Origin: Burkholderiales bacterium
Lineage (GTDB): Bacteria; Pseudomonadota; Gammaproteobacteria; Burkholderiales; SG8-39
NCBI GenBank assembly: GCA_020848075.1
Contig: JADLAV010000018.1
Coordinates: 78,793-142,792, forward strand
DNA length: 64,000 nt
Direction of reading: 5' to 3'
Position 1 is the stretch's first letter; every line of letters starts with the position of its first letter. This document shows positions 10,280-18,341 of this stretch, one piece after another. Position numbers and translations under genes: made by a program. Below the pieces are notes generated by a model, which searched no databases, had not been told where the DNA came from, and was given only the letters and a program-made list of their open reading frames with translations.

Positions 10280-10477
10280 ATGGATCCACTGTTCGTGCTC
10301 GTGCTGGTCGGCGCCGCGCTCACCATCATCGCGTTCGTCAGGGGCATCGCCTCGATGACGCACGGTGGCGTCGAGGACCATCAGGCCAGCCATCGGCTCA
10401 TGTTCCAGCGCGTCGGCTGGCAGGCGCTCACCGTGCTGCTGATCATCGTGCTCGGCCTGCTGACGCAGGTCCGTTAG
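10280..10477 (+). CDS. twin-transmembrane HIG1-like small protein
   Basis: 65 residues with two hydrophobic segments (LFVLVLVGAALTIIAFVRG and ALTVLLIIVLGLL) joined by a loop SMTHGGVEDHQASHRLMFQR. The pattern G-x-x-x-H-Q-x-S-x-x-L-M-x-x-R-V is that of the HIG1/twin-TM family found with respiratory complexes in Proteobacteria. GAGGTGG 8-14 nt before ATG 10280 supports this start; a longer frame from 10106 adds only compositionally biased sequence. No respiratory gene is adjacent, so its partner is not visible. Confidence 0.8.
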   Translation: MDPLFVLVLVGAALTIIAFVRGIASMTHGGVEDHQASHRLMFQRVGWQALTVLLIIVLGLLTQVR

Positions 10478-10495
10478 CCCGCCGCGCGCGGCGAA

Positions 10496-10618
10496 TCACG
10501 GCTCGCGCGCGAGCACCGCCGGCGGCTGCGGCCGCTCGCTCACCGTCGGGCGGAAGACGTCGGGCCGCGGATCCACGCGCTCCTCGCGCGTGCGCGGGTC
10601 GGCCCGCGCGGCGCGCAT
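10496..10618 (-). CDS. possible 40-residue ORF or gene remnant
   Basis: An ATG-to-TGA frame of 40 codons begins MRAARADPRTREERVDPRP. It is Arg/Pro-rich with no hydrophobic segment and no recognisable domain. There is no convincing ribosome site. It fills most of the 213-bp gap between the HIG1-like gene and corA. It could be a chance frame in high-GC DNA or the tail of a lost gene. Confidence 0.2.
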   Translation of the reverse strand: MRAARADPRTREERVDPRPDVFRPTVSERPQPPAVLAREP

Positions 10619-10690
10619 TGAATCAGGGGGTCGCTAAAGCTTTGGCTGCGGGCCAAGAGCGATGCTACGATCCGGCCCGGAGAAAATCCG

Positions 10691-11656
10691 GTGCTCGTCA
10701 ACTGCGTCGCCTATCAGGACGGCCGCAAGCTCGCCGATATCCAGCCGGGCGAGATCGGAAGCTACGTGAGCCGGCCCGAGTGCTTCGTCTGGGTCGCGCT
10801 GCGCGAGCCGTCTGCCGACGAGCTCGACGCGATGCAGCGGGAGTTCGGATTGCACGAACTCGCGGTCGAGGATGCGCGTCACGGCCATCAGCGGCCGAAG
10901 ATCGAAGAGTACGGAGACTCGCTGTTTGCCGTGCTGCACACGCTGGAGTTCGTGGCCGGCGCGCTGAGGGTCGGCGAGATGGCGATCTTCGTCGGCCGCA
11001 ACTACGTGCTCACCGTCCGGAGCCACACCGAGCGCGGCTTCGCGGACGTCCGCGCGCGCTGCGAGCGGGAGCCGGAGCTGCTGAAGCACGGGTCGGGCTA
11101 CGTGTTCTACGCGATGATGGACGCGGTGGTCGACCGGTACTTCCCGGTCGTCGACGCGCTCGAAGTGGCGCTGGAGGCGGTCGAGCAGCAGATTTTCGCC
11201 GGGCGCGGCGACCGCGAGATCATCGCGACGACCTACGGACTCAAGCAGGAGCTGATGACGCTCAAGCACGCCACCGCCTCGCTGCTCGAGGCGACCGGGA
11301 AGCTCTACGGTGGCCGGGTACCCCACCAGTGCGTGAACCTGCAGGAGTACTTCCGCGACGTGTACGACCACCTGCTCCGGCTGAACCAGTCGATCGACAG
11401 CCTGCGCGAGACGGTCACGACCGCAATCACGGTGAACCTGTCCCTCCTCACCATCCAGGACAACGAGGTCACCAAGCGCCTGGCGGCGTATGCCGGGTTG
11501 GTGGCGGTCCCGACCATGATCGCCGGCATCTACGGCATGAACTTTCGGAACATGCCGGAGCTGAACTGGTGGTTCGGCTACCCGCTGGCGCTCACGATCA
11601 TGGCCGTGATCGACGGCTACCTCTTCTACCGTCTGCGCAAGGCGAAGTGGCTCTGA
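10691..11656 (+). CDS. corA: CorA-type divalent cation transporter
   Basis: 321 residues, normal for CorA. The long soluble N-terminal domain (VEDARHGHQRPKIEEYGDSLF) is followed by a coiled helix region and two C-terminal membrane segments. The signature GMN is present as YGMNF, with the loop RNMPELNW, and the basic C-terminal end YRLRKAKW is typical. It should form a pentameric Mg2+/Co2+ channel. Start GTG 10691 has GGAG about 9 nt upstream. It converges with the catalase gene; a 7-bp hairpin at 11701-11716 lies between them. Confidence 0.93.
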   Translation: MLVNCVAYQDGRKLADIQPGEIGSYVSRPECFVWVALREPSADELDAMQREFGLHELAVEDARHGHQRPKIEEYGDSLFAVLHTLEFVAGALRVGEMAIFVGRNYVLTVRSHTERGFADVRARCEREPELLKHGSGYVFYAMMDAVVDRYFPVVDALEVALEAVEQQIFAGRGDREIIATTYGLKQELMTLKHATASLLEATGKLYGGRVPHQCVNLQEYFRDVYDHLLRLNQSIDSLRETVTTAITVNLSLLTIQDNEVTKRLAAYAGLVAVPTMIAGIYGMNFRNMPELNWWFGYPLALTIMAVIDGYLFYRLRKAKWL

Positions 11657-11700
11657 AGCCGCGCCCCGCCGCGGATTAGCCCCGCAGCGGGTACGCTTCG

Positions 11701-11716
11701 CGCCGCGCCCGCGGCG
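11701..11716. terminator. short GC hairpin between convergent corA and catalase genes
   Basis: CGCCGCG pairs exactly with CGCGGCG across a two-base loop in the 62-bp convergent gap. There is no T run on either side. A weak bidirectional terminator is the natural reading, but such stems arise easily at this GC content. Confidence 0.3.
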
Positions 11717-11718
11717 TG

Positions 11719-13179
11719 CTACTTCTCGATGCTGACGCCCAGCGCCTTGGCGACGCCCGCGCCATAGGCCGGATCGACTTTGGCGAAGTGGGCGAGCTGG
11801 CGCTGCACGATCGCCTCGGGGACGCCTTGCATCGCCGCGGCGATATTCCGGAACAGCCGCTCCTGCTGCGCCGTGTCGAACAGCCGGAAGAGTGCCCGGG
11901 GCTGCGTGTAGTCGTCGTTCCCCGCGCGATGATCGTACCGGCTCGCATCCCCCGCGATCCTGAGCGGCGGTTCGGCGTACGACGGGTCCTGGGCCGCTCC
12001 GCCCATCGAGTTCGGCTCGTAGTAGGCGTCGGGGTTGCCGGTGTCGTTCTCGAAGAACCGCATCGCGCCGTCCTTGTGATAGTGGTGGACCGGGCAGCGC
12101 GGCCGGTTCACCGGCAGCGCCTCGTAGTGCGTGCCGAGGCGATAGCGGTGCGCATCGGCGTACGAGAAGATGCGCGCCTGCAGCATCTTGTCCGGCGAGA
12201 AGCCGATGCCGGGCACCACGTTCGACGGCGAGAGCGCGAGCTGCTCGATCTCGGCGAAGTAGTTGTCCGGGTTGCGATCGAGCTCCATCACGCCGACCTC
12301 GATCAGCGGGTAGTCGCGGTGCGGCCACACCTTGGTGAGGTCGAACGGGTTGTAAGGGGTCTTCTCCGCGTCGAGCTCGGGCATCACCTGCACGTAGAGC
12401 GTCCACCGCGGGAATTCCTTGCGCTCGATCGCGCCGAAGAGGTCTTCCTGGTAGGTCTCGCGCGATTTGCCGATCGCCGCCTCGGACTGCGCGTTGGTCA
12501 GGAATCGGTGGCCCTGCCGGGTCTTGAAGTGGAACTTGACCCAGAAGCGCTCGCCCTGCGCGTTCCAGAAGCTGTACGTGTGGCTGCCGTAGCCGTTCAT
12601 GAAGCGCGGGCTCGCCGGGATGCCGCGGTCGGAGAAGAGGGTGGTGAGCTGGTGCAGGCTCTCCGGCGAGAGCGACCAGAAGTCCCACATCGCGGTCGCC
12701 GAGCGCAGGTTGGTCCTCGGATGGCGCTTCTGCGTGTGGATGAAGTCGGGAAACTTGAGCGCATCGCGGACGAAGAATACTGGCGTGTTGTTGCCGACCA
12801 GGTCCCAGTTGCCTTCGCCGGTGTAGAATTTCAGTGCGAAGCCGCGCACATCGCGCTCGGCGTCCGCCGCGCCGAGCTCGCCGGCGACGGTCGAGAAGCG
12901 GGCGATCATCTCGGTCTTCTTCCCGACCTGCGAGAAGATTTTCGCGCGGGTGTACCGGGTGATGTCCTTGGTGACGGTGAAAGTGCCGTAGGCGCCCCAG
13001 CCCTTCGCGTGCACGACGCGCTCGGGGATGCGCTCGCGGTTCTGGTGGGCGAGCTTCTCGACGAGCTGCCAGTCCTGCAGCAGCACCGGACCGCGCGGGC
13101 CGGCCGTGATCGAGTTCTGGTTGTCGGCGACGGGCGCGCCGGCGGTGGTGGTCAGCGTGGGCGGTCGTTTGGTGCTCAT
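11719..13179 (-). CDS. katA: monofunctional haem catalase, small-subunit (clade 3) type
   Basis: 486 residues, the small-subunit catalase length. Visible landmarks: the N-terminal [21 protein letters not shown]; the active-site His region [16 protein letters not shown]; the distal Asn region [18 protein letters not shown]; and the proximal haem Tyr motif [14 protein letters not shown]. It converts hydrogen peroxide to water and oxygen in the cytoplasm. The start is fixed by AGAGGAGA eight bases before ATG 13179. The 280-bp gap upstream, shared with the divergent HtrA-like gene, presumably carries its promoter; I could not identify an OxyR site. Confidence 0.96.
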   Translation of the reverse strand: MSTKRPPTLTTTAGAPVADNQNSITAGPRGPVLLQDWQLVEKLAHQNRERIPERVVHAKGWGAYGTFTVTKDITRYTRAKIFSQVGKKTEMIARFSTVAGELGAADAERDVRGFALKFYTGEGNWDLVGNNTPVFFVRDALKFPDFIHTQKRHPRTNLRSATAMWDFWSLSPESLHQLTTLFSDRGIPASPRFMNGYGSHTYSFWNAQGERFWVKFHFKTRQGHRFLTNAQSEAAIGKSRETYQEDLFGAIERKEFPRWTLYVQVMPELDAEKTPYNPFDLTKVWPHRDYPLIEVGVMELDRNPDNYFAEIEQLALSPSNVVPGIGFSPDKMLQARIFSYADAHRYRLGTHYEALPVNRPRCPVHHYHKDGAMRFFENDTGNPDAYYEPNSMGGAAQDPSYAEPPLRIAGDASRYDHRAGNDDYTQPRALFRLFDTAQQERLFRNIAAAMQGVPEAIVQRQLAHFAKVDPAYGAGVAKALGVSIEK

Positions 13180-13459
13180 GACAATCTCCTCTGGGGTGGC
13201 GGGCGGGCGAACGCGCGTGCATCCGCTGTCGGAGCCGAAGTTAAGGGAGCGCTCGCGATCGGTCCAACCGAATATTTCTGTCGTACTGATCGAACATGGC
13301 GATCAATCTGCGACCTTGCACCCGGCGGGCGCGCCCGGACCCGCCTTGGCGGCGCGCCGGCGCTCGCGCGATCGTGCAATCGGCTACGATACCCGGGCTG
13401 CGGGCGGGCTTCGCCCCCCGTTTTCCCCCGCCTTCCTTCGCTGCTGTTACCGTTACCGC

Positions 13460-14434
13460 ATGGCTGAATCGACCGAGTGGGCGTTCCCCGAGCGGGTCCA
13501 GCCCAGACCCGAGGACTTCCGTTTCGACCTCGCCGCGGTGCTCGACGCTGCGGTGATGCTCCACGTGGAAGTGCCCGAGGACGCGTTCACGGCCTCGATT
13601 CTCGGGACCGAGCGTGCGGGCAACGGCGTCGTGATCCGCGAGGACGGCCTCGTGCTCACCATCGGCTATCTCATCACCGAGGCGAGCACGATCTGGCTGA
13701 CGACGAACAAGGGCACGGTGGTGGCGGGACACCCGCTCGCCTACGACCAGGCGACCGGCTTCGGCCTGGTGCAGCCTCTCGGCCGCCTCGGCGTCCCCGC
13801 AGTTGCGCGAGGATCCGCAGCGTCGTGCGCCGTCGGCAACGATGTGCTCGTGATCGGCCAGGGCGGGCGCGCGCATGCGCTGAAGGCCACGGTGATCGCG
13901 AAGCGCGAGTTTGCCGGCTACTGGGAGTACGTGCTCGACGAAGCGATGTTCACCGCACCGCCGCATCCCCAGTGGGGCGGTGCGGGCCTGGTCGGCCGCG
14001 ACGGCAAGCTGATCGGCCTCGGCTCGCTTCTCGTGCAGGAGGCGGTCGGCGGCGAGACGGTCCAGGGCAACATGTTCGTACCGATCGATCTCCTCGAGCC
14101 GATCCTCGACGACATGCTTGCGTTGGGGCGCCCCGCCGGAGCGGCGCGCCCCTGGCTTGGCATGTACACGACCGACGACAAAGGGAAGCTCGTCGTCGGC
14201 GGGATCGCAAAGGGCGGGCCCGCCGCGCGTGCGGGCGTGCGGGTTGGCGACATCGTGCTCGAGGCGGGCGGGAAGCGCGTCAACGTCCTCGCGGAACTCT
14301 ACCGCGGCATCTGGCGCCTCGGTGCCGCCGGCGTCGAGGTGCCGCTCACGCTCGCGCGCGAGGGCTCGCTGGTTCGCGCGCGCGTCCGCTCGGCCGACCG
14401 CAACGACTTCCTGAAGAAGCCGCAGGTGCATTGA
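13460..14434 (+). CDS. HtrA-like S1C protease fold plus PDZ, catalytic triad lost
   Basis: 324 residues. The trypsin-like fold is clear from GNGVVIREDGLVLTIGYLI (compare GSGVI...VTNNHV in DegP), the strand near 95-105, and QWGGAGLVGRDGKLIGL (compare GNSGGALVNLNGELIGI). A PDZ domain at ~232-310 carries WLGM, GGPAARAGVRVGDIVLE and GKRV. On this alignment catalytic His is Tyr70, Asp is Gly100 and Ser is Trp172, so it should not be a protease. No signal peptide is seen, so it may be cytoplasmic. Start ATG 13460; the longer upstream frame is antisense to the catalase gene. A binding or regulatory role is inferred, not shown. Confidence 0.82.
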   Translation: MAESTEWAFPERVQPRPEDFRFDLAAVLDAAVMLHVEVPEDAFTASILGTERAGNGVVIREDGLVLTIGYLITEASTIWLTTNKGTVVAGHPLAYDQATGFGLVQPLGRLGVPAVARGSAASCAVGNDVLVIGQGGRAHALKATVIAKREFAGYWEYVLDEAMFTAPPHPQWGGAGLVGRDGKLIGLGSLLVQEAVGGETVQGNMFVPIDLLEPILDDMLALGRPAGAARPWLGMYTTDDKGKLVVGGIAKGGPAARAGVRVGDIVLEAGGKRVNVLAELYRGIWRLGAAGVEVPLTLAREGSLVRARVRSADRNDFLKKPQVH

Positions 14435-14490
14435 CCTTCGCCCGAGCCGCCGGCGCTGACTCACGTCGCCGGCATCGGAGGAGCAGCGAC

Positions 14491-14510
14491 TGCCGGCGCC
14501 CGAGCCGGCA
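14491..14510. terminator. 7-bp hairpin downstream of HtrA-like gene
   Basis: TGCCGGC pairs with GCCGGCA around a six-base loop, 56 bases after the HtrA-like stop. No T run follows. Possible weak terminator separating it from the molybdoenzyme operon. Confidence 0.3.
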
Positions 14511-14575
14511 CTCGAGCACCGCAGGTCACGTGCCGTCACCGATTTAGCCCCGCGCACACGAATCGCTCGTCGCGC

Positions 14576-14605
14576 TTGACTGCGCTGGGGGCGTCGTCGA
14601 ATACT
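14576..14605 (+). promoter_or_regulatory. candidate sigma-70 promoter for the molybdoenzyme operon
   Basis: TTGACT (14576-14581), an 18-bp spacer and AATACT (14600-14605) lie about 50 bp before the molybdoenzyme ATG. TTGACT matches five of six consensus bases, AATACT four of six. It is the best promoter-like match in the 220-bp gap. Confidence 0.4.
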
Positions 14606-14654
14606 CCGCGTTCCTCGCGGCAACCGGTTTTTCCCCTCCTTCAAGGCGCGATCC

Positions 14655-17279
14655 ATGGCTGACCTTCGAAAGCACAAGGTTGTCTACGTTTCCCACCCTG
14701 GGAGCGGGCTCGCCCGGTCCAACTTCCCGACGGTGTGCCACGTTGACGGCGGCCGGATCGTCCGATCGCTGCCGTTCCACATTCCCGAAGAGGTCGCACT
14801 CTACGAGATCAAGACCTCGCGCGGCGTGTTCGCGCGGCCCCGCAAAGAGGTGCAGATGCCGCTCGCTTACGCCTGGAAGCGGCGCGTCCACTCCGGGGCG
14901 AGGGTCGGTTATCCCCTGCTGCGCAACGATTGGAGCCCCGGCAATCCGAATCCGGCGACGCGGGGCAGCAGCGGCTATACGCGGATCAGCTGGGAGCGGG
15001 CGCTCGACATCGTCGTCGGCGAGTTTCATCGCGTCCGCGAGAAATACGGCTCGATGGAGCCGGTGCTGGTGCAGGCCGACGGCCACGGGCAGAGCGGCTA
15101 CCTCCAGTCGCTGCACTTCTGGGGCCACTATCTGTTCGACATGATCCACGAGCGCCTCGGCTGGGGATGGTGGACTCAGCAGGTGCGCAACCCCGACAGC
15201 TGGGAAGGCTATTACTGGGGCGCCAAGCACGTCTGGGGCTTCGACGAGACCCTCGGCGAGCCGCCGCAGGATGCGGTGTGGGACGACGTGCTCGAGCACG
15301 CGGAGATGGTGATCTTCTCGGGCAACGATCCCGAGGCGACCGGCCTCGGGATGTCCGGATCGATCGCGGTCGAGATGCCGAAGTGGCTGAAGCGCGCGGG
15401 CATCCGGATCGTCGCGATCTCGCCGAACCTCACCTACGCCGGTGCGGTGCACGCGGACAAGTGGATTCCGATCCGGCCGAACACCGATTCGGCGCTGTAC
15501 CTCGCGCTCGCGCACACGTGGATCGTCGAGGGGCGCTACGACAAGGAGTACGTCGCGACGCACACGGTCGGCTTCGAGGCGTTCCGGCGCCACGTGCTGG
15601 GCGAGGACGACGGGGTCCCGAAGACGCCGGCGTGGGCGCAGCAGATCACCGGCGTGCCGGCGTCCACGATCCGGGCGCTCGCCCGCGAGTGGGCGGGCAA
15701 GCGGACCAGCCTGTCGGTCTACTTCGGGGGGGCGAAGATCCGCGGCACCCTCGCGCATCTCACCGGGCGGCTGGAGGCCTACGTGCTCGCGATGCAGGGC
15801 ATCGGCCGCCCGGGACGGCAGTTCCTGCGCACCGGGGCGCCGTCTTTCTACAAGCGCTCCCTCGCGCAGGTCCCGCGCCATCCCGACGTGGACCGGCGCG
15901 GCATCGCGCTGAGCCCGATGATCGAGTACGCGATCGGAAAGGGGCCGAAATCGCCGCTGTTCATCCCGCGGACGCTTGCGACCGAGGCGATCCTGTGTCG
16001 CCCGATCGAATGGCGCGGCACCTCGGCCGCACTGGCGAAGGCCGAGGACCAGTTCCGGCGTTACCGTTTTCCCCCGACCGACGCGCATCCCGGCATCCGC
16101 GTGGTGTGGAACGAGAACGGGAACCAGGCCGGCAGCTGGGGCCGCGGCCTGAAGTGGCTGGAGGCGCTGCGCAGCCCGCAGATCGAGTTCGTCGTCGGGA
16201 TCCATCCGTGGTTCGAGAACGACATCCCGTTCTCGGACCTGATCCTGCCCGCGCAGACACACTACGAGCACGAGGATCTGATCGTGGTGCAGCGGAGCGA
16301 CATCCTGGCGATGTTCTACCAGGAGCGGGCGATCGAGCCGGTCGGGGAATCGAAGAGCGACTACGAGATCCACCGCATGATCGGACAGCGGCTCGGGCTG
16401 GAAGAGGCGTTCCCGCCCGCCGACGAGTGGCTGCGCAAGGACTACGAGGGGACGCTGGCGGCGACCAAGCTCGGCATCACGTGGGCGGAGTTCAAGGAGC
16501 GGAAGTCGGTTATCTACGACTGCCCGACGTGGGACGAATGGGTGGAGATCAAGAAGGCGCACGGCTACGGACCGCATGACGGCGGGCTCCACTGGTTCTG
16601 GTCGCAATGCGGCGGCCTCGAGACGGTCTCGGGCAAGATCGAGTTCGTGTCCGCCCGGATCGCGGCGCTCGATGCCGACAACGCCGAGCGGCCGCCGCTT
16701 GCGACGTGGATGGCGCACGCCGAGCTGGCGGGCGCGCCGAAGTCGCAGGCGTATCCCCTGACGGTGATGTCGAACCACCCGAAGTACCGGTTCCACGTGC
16801 AGGGCGACGACATCGACTGGATCCGCGAGATCGGCAAGGTCCGCGGCCCGGATGGGTACCTGTACGAGCCATGCTGGATCCATCCGCACGACGCCGCCAG
16901 CCGGTGCATCGCCGGCGGCGACGTCGTCATGGTCCACAACGAGCGCGGCGCGGTGCTCGTGGGCGCCGTGGTGACCGAGCGGATCATCCCCGGCGCGCTC
17001 AGCATCGAGCACGGCGCCCTCATCGATCTCGCGACGCTGCGTGGCCGCCTCGTCGACCGCGGCGGATGCATCAATCTGATCGCGCCCTCGCCGCAGGAGA
17101 AATACGCGGCCGGCGGGGAGATCAAGGTGCCGGAGATGAACGTGAGCGGCTACCTGGTGGAGGCGGTCAAGGTCGACGTATCTGACATCGTCGCCGGCGC
17201 CGGCGTGTCGCGCGTCACGGCGATCCAGGCCGAGGTCCCGGCCGGAGGGAAGAAGGCGACGGAGCCAGCGGCAGGATGA
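14655..17279 (+). CDS. molybdopterin oxidoreductase large subunit, pyrogallol-transhydroxylase-like
   Basis: 874 residues, DMSO-reductase family. Typical MGD-binding segments are visible (SWERALDIVVGEF, ISPNLTYAGAVHADKWIPIRPNTDSALYLA, and a C-terminal cofactor domain with MSNHPKYRFHVQG and HPHDAASRCIAGGDVVMVHNE). The N-terminal CxxCxxxC Fe-S motif is absent (HPGSGLARSNFPTVC instead), as in the large subunit of Pelobacter acidigallici transhydroxylase, recalled as 875 residues. His144 (GHG) and the Asp181-Ser182 pair fit the remembered catalytic His144, Asp174 and Mo-ligand Ser175 of that enzyme. The ferredoxin subunit gene overlaps its stop. Expected chemistry would be hydroxyl transfer between phenols or a related reaction; other family members cannot be excluded. 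Confidence 0.85.
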   Translation: MADLRKHKVVYVSHPGSGLARSNFPTVCHVDGGRIVRSLPFHIPEEVALYEIKTSRGVFARPRKEVQMPLAYAWKRRVHSGARVGYPLLRNDWSPGNPNPATRGSSGYTRISWERALDIVVGEFHRVREKYGSMEPVLVQADGHGQSGYLQSLHFWGHYLFDMIHERLGWGWWTQQVRNPDSWEGYYWGAKHVWGFDETLGEPPQDAVWDDVLEHAEMVIFSGNDPEATGLGMSGSIAVEMPKWLKRAGIRIVAISPNLTYAGAVHADKWIPIRPNTDSALYLALAHTWIVEGRYDKEYVATHTVGFEAFRRHVLGEDDGVPKTPAWAQQITGVPASTIRALAREWAGKRTSLSVYFGGAKIRGTLAHLTGRLEAYVLAMQGIGRPGRQFLRTGAPSFYKRSLAQVPRHPDVDRRGIALSPMIEYAIGKGPKSPLFIPRTLATEAILCRPIEWRGTSAALAKAEDQFRRYRFPPTDAHPGIRVVWNENGNQAGSWGRGLKWLEALRSPQIEFVVGIHPWFENDIPFSDLILPAQTHYEHEDLIVVQRSDILAMFYQERAIEPVGESKSDYEIHRMIGQRLGLEEAFPPADEWLRKDYEGTLAATKLGITWAEFKERKSVIYDCPTWDEWVEIKKAHGYGPHDGGLHWFWSQCGGLETVSGKIEFVSARIAALDADNAERPPLATWMAHAELAGAPKSQAYPLTVMSNHPKYRFHVQGDDIDWIREIGKVRGPDGYLYEPCWIHPHDAASRCIAGGDVVMVHNERGAVLVGAVVTERIIPGALSIEHGALIDLATLRGRLVDRGGCINLIAPSPQEKYAAGGEIKVPEMNVSGYLVEAVKVDVSDIVAGAGVSRVTAIQAEVPAGGKKATEPAAG

Positions 17280-18118
17280 GCAGCAAGACCTTCATCTTCG
17301 ACGCCGAGCGGTGCACCGGTTGCAACCTATGCGTCATCGCGTGCAAGGACGAGCACGTCGGAAGCGACCATGCGCCGTGGGCCAAGCCGCAGCCCGATAC
17401 CAGGCACTTCTGGATCAACGTGCACGGAATCGAGCGTGGCCGCATCCCGCGGGTCAGGATGACGCATCTGCCCGTGCTGTGCCAGCACTGCGGGAACGCC
17501 GCCTGCATCAAGGCCTGCCCCGAGCACGCCATCAAGCGGCGCGACGACGGTCTCGTCTGGATCGATCCGGCGGTCTGCACCGGTTGCGGGCTCTGCCGGG
17601 AGGCATGTCCCTACGGCGTCATCTACATGAACGCGGAGCTCGGCATCGCGCAGAAATGCACCGGCTGCGCGCACCGCGTCGACGCGGGTTCCCTGCCGCG
17701 GTGCGCCGACATCTGCCCGCACGAAGCCATCGTGTTTGCCGACGAGACCGACGGCGTGGTCCGGGCAGCCGAGCGCAATGGGATGCTGGAGGTCTACCAC
17801 CCCGAGTATCTCGCCGCGCCGCGGGTCCGGTGGAAGGGTCTGCCGAAGCCGTGGATCGCGGGCACGGTCATCGATGCGGCGAGCGACGAGGTGCTCGCGG
17901 ACGCGACGATCACGTCGCTCGACCTCTTCGACGACGCGTCGGTCGCCGTACGGTCGGACGCGTTCGGCGACTTCTGGGTGAAGGGGTTGCAGCCGGAGCG
18001 CAAGTACCGCGTTGCGATCCGCAAGGAAGGCTACGAGGCGTTCCTTGCGATCGTGACCACGACCGGCGATCAGGATCTCGGCACCGTCAGCCTGAAGCGC
18101 GCGCGAGGGAACCTCTAA
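17276..18118 (+). CDS. 4Fe-4S ferredoxin subunit with C-terminal beta-sandwich, transhydroxylase beta-like
   Basis: 280 residues; ATG 17276 overlaps the large-subunit stop (ATGA). Cysteine groups: C13TGC-NLC-VIAC23, CQHCGNAACIKACP, CTGCGLCREACP and CTGCAHRVDAGSLPRCADICP, i.e. a multi-cluster electron-transfer subunit. Residues ~195-275 (AGTVIDAASDEVLADATITS, KGLQPERKYRVAIRKEGYEAF) resemble a carboxypeptidase-regulatory/CnaB-like beta domain. The same order of a ferredoxin part plus a beta-barrel is known for the beta subunit of pyrogallol transhydroxylase (recalled as 274 residues). No Tat signal is present on either subunit, so the complex should be cytoplasmic. Confidence 0.87.
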   Translation: MSSKTFIFDAERCTGCNLCVIACKDEHVGSDHAPWAKPQPDTRHFWINVHGIERGRIPRVRMTHLPVLCQHCGNAACIKACPEHAIKRRDDGLVWIDPAVCTGCGLCREACPYGVIYMNAELGIAQKCTGCAHRVDAGSLPRCADICPHEAIVFADETDGVVRAAERNGMLEVYHPEYLAAPRVRWKGLPKPWIAGTVIDAASDEVLADATITSLDLFDDASVAVRSDAFGDFWVKGLQPERKYRVAIRKEGYEAFLAIVTTTGDQDLGTVSLKRARGNL

Positions 18119-18122
18119 AGCA

Positions 18123-18325
18123 CCTCGTCATTCCCGCGCAAGGTCGTCACCCCCGAGTGCTCTTATCGGGCGCGGGAATTCGGAGGGCCGTCATTCCCGC
18201 GTAGGCGGGAATCCGAACGGCCGTCATTCCCGCTTAGGCGGGAATCCAGGTTGCGTGCTTTCGAGCGCTGACCGGACCCCCCGCTCCCCGGTTGCACCCT
18301 CGGGGACAGGTCTGGCGGGCATGAC
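18123..18325. repeat. intergenic mosaic of palindromic repeats, dRS3-like
   Basis: Two 20-bp palindromic cores of the form ATTCCC-N8-GGGAAT at 18193-18212 and 18226-18245 are spaced 33 bp apart in near-identical units. A degenerate half-copy lies at 18126. At 18284-18325 the reverse strand carries an element (GTCATGCCCGCC...CTGTCCCCGAGGG) that is ~35/42 identical to 48540-48581. The core matches the dRS3 pattern known from Neisseria. The block fills the gap between the convergent ferredoxin and amidohydrolase genes and may act as terminators or phage/IS targets. Confidence 0.75.
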
Positions 18326-18341
18326 TTCTTTCGAGCTGCGC

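Noticed and set aside
13240..13300. Possible OxyR operator for the catalase gene
   Set aside because: A short TCGGT/ACCGA dyad is present, but it does not match the spaced OxyR pattern and no oxyR gene is nearby.
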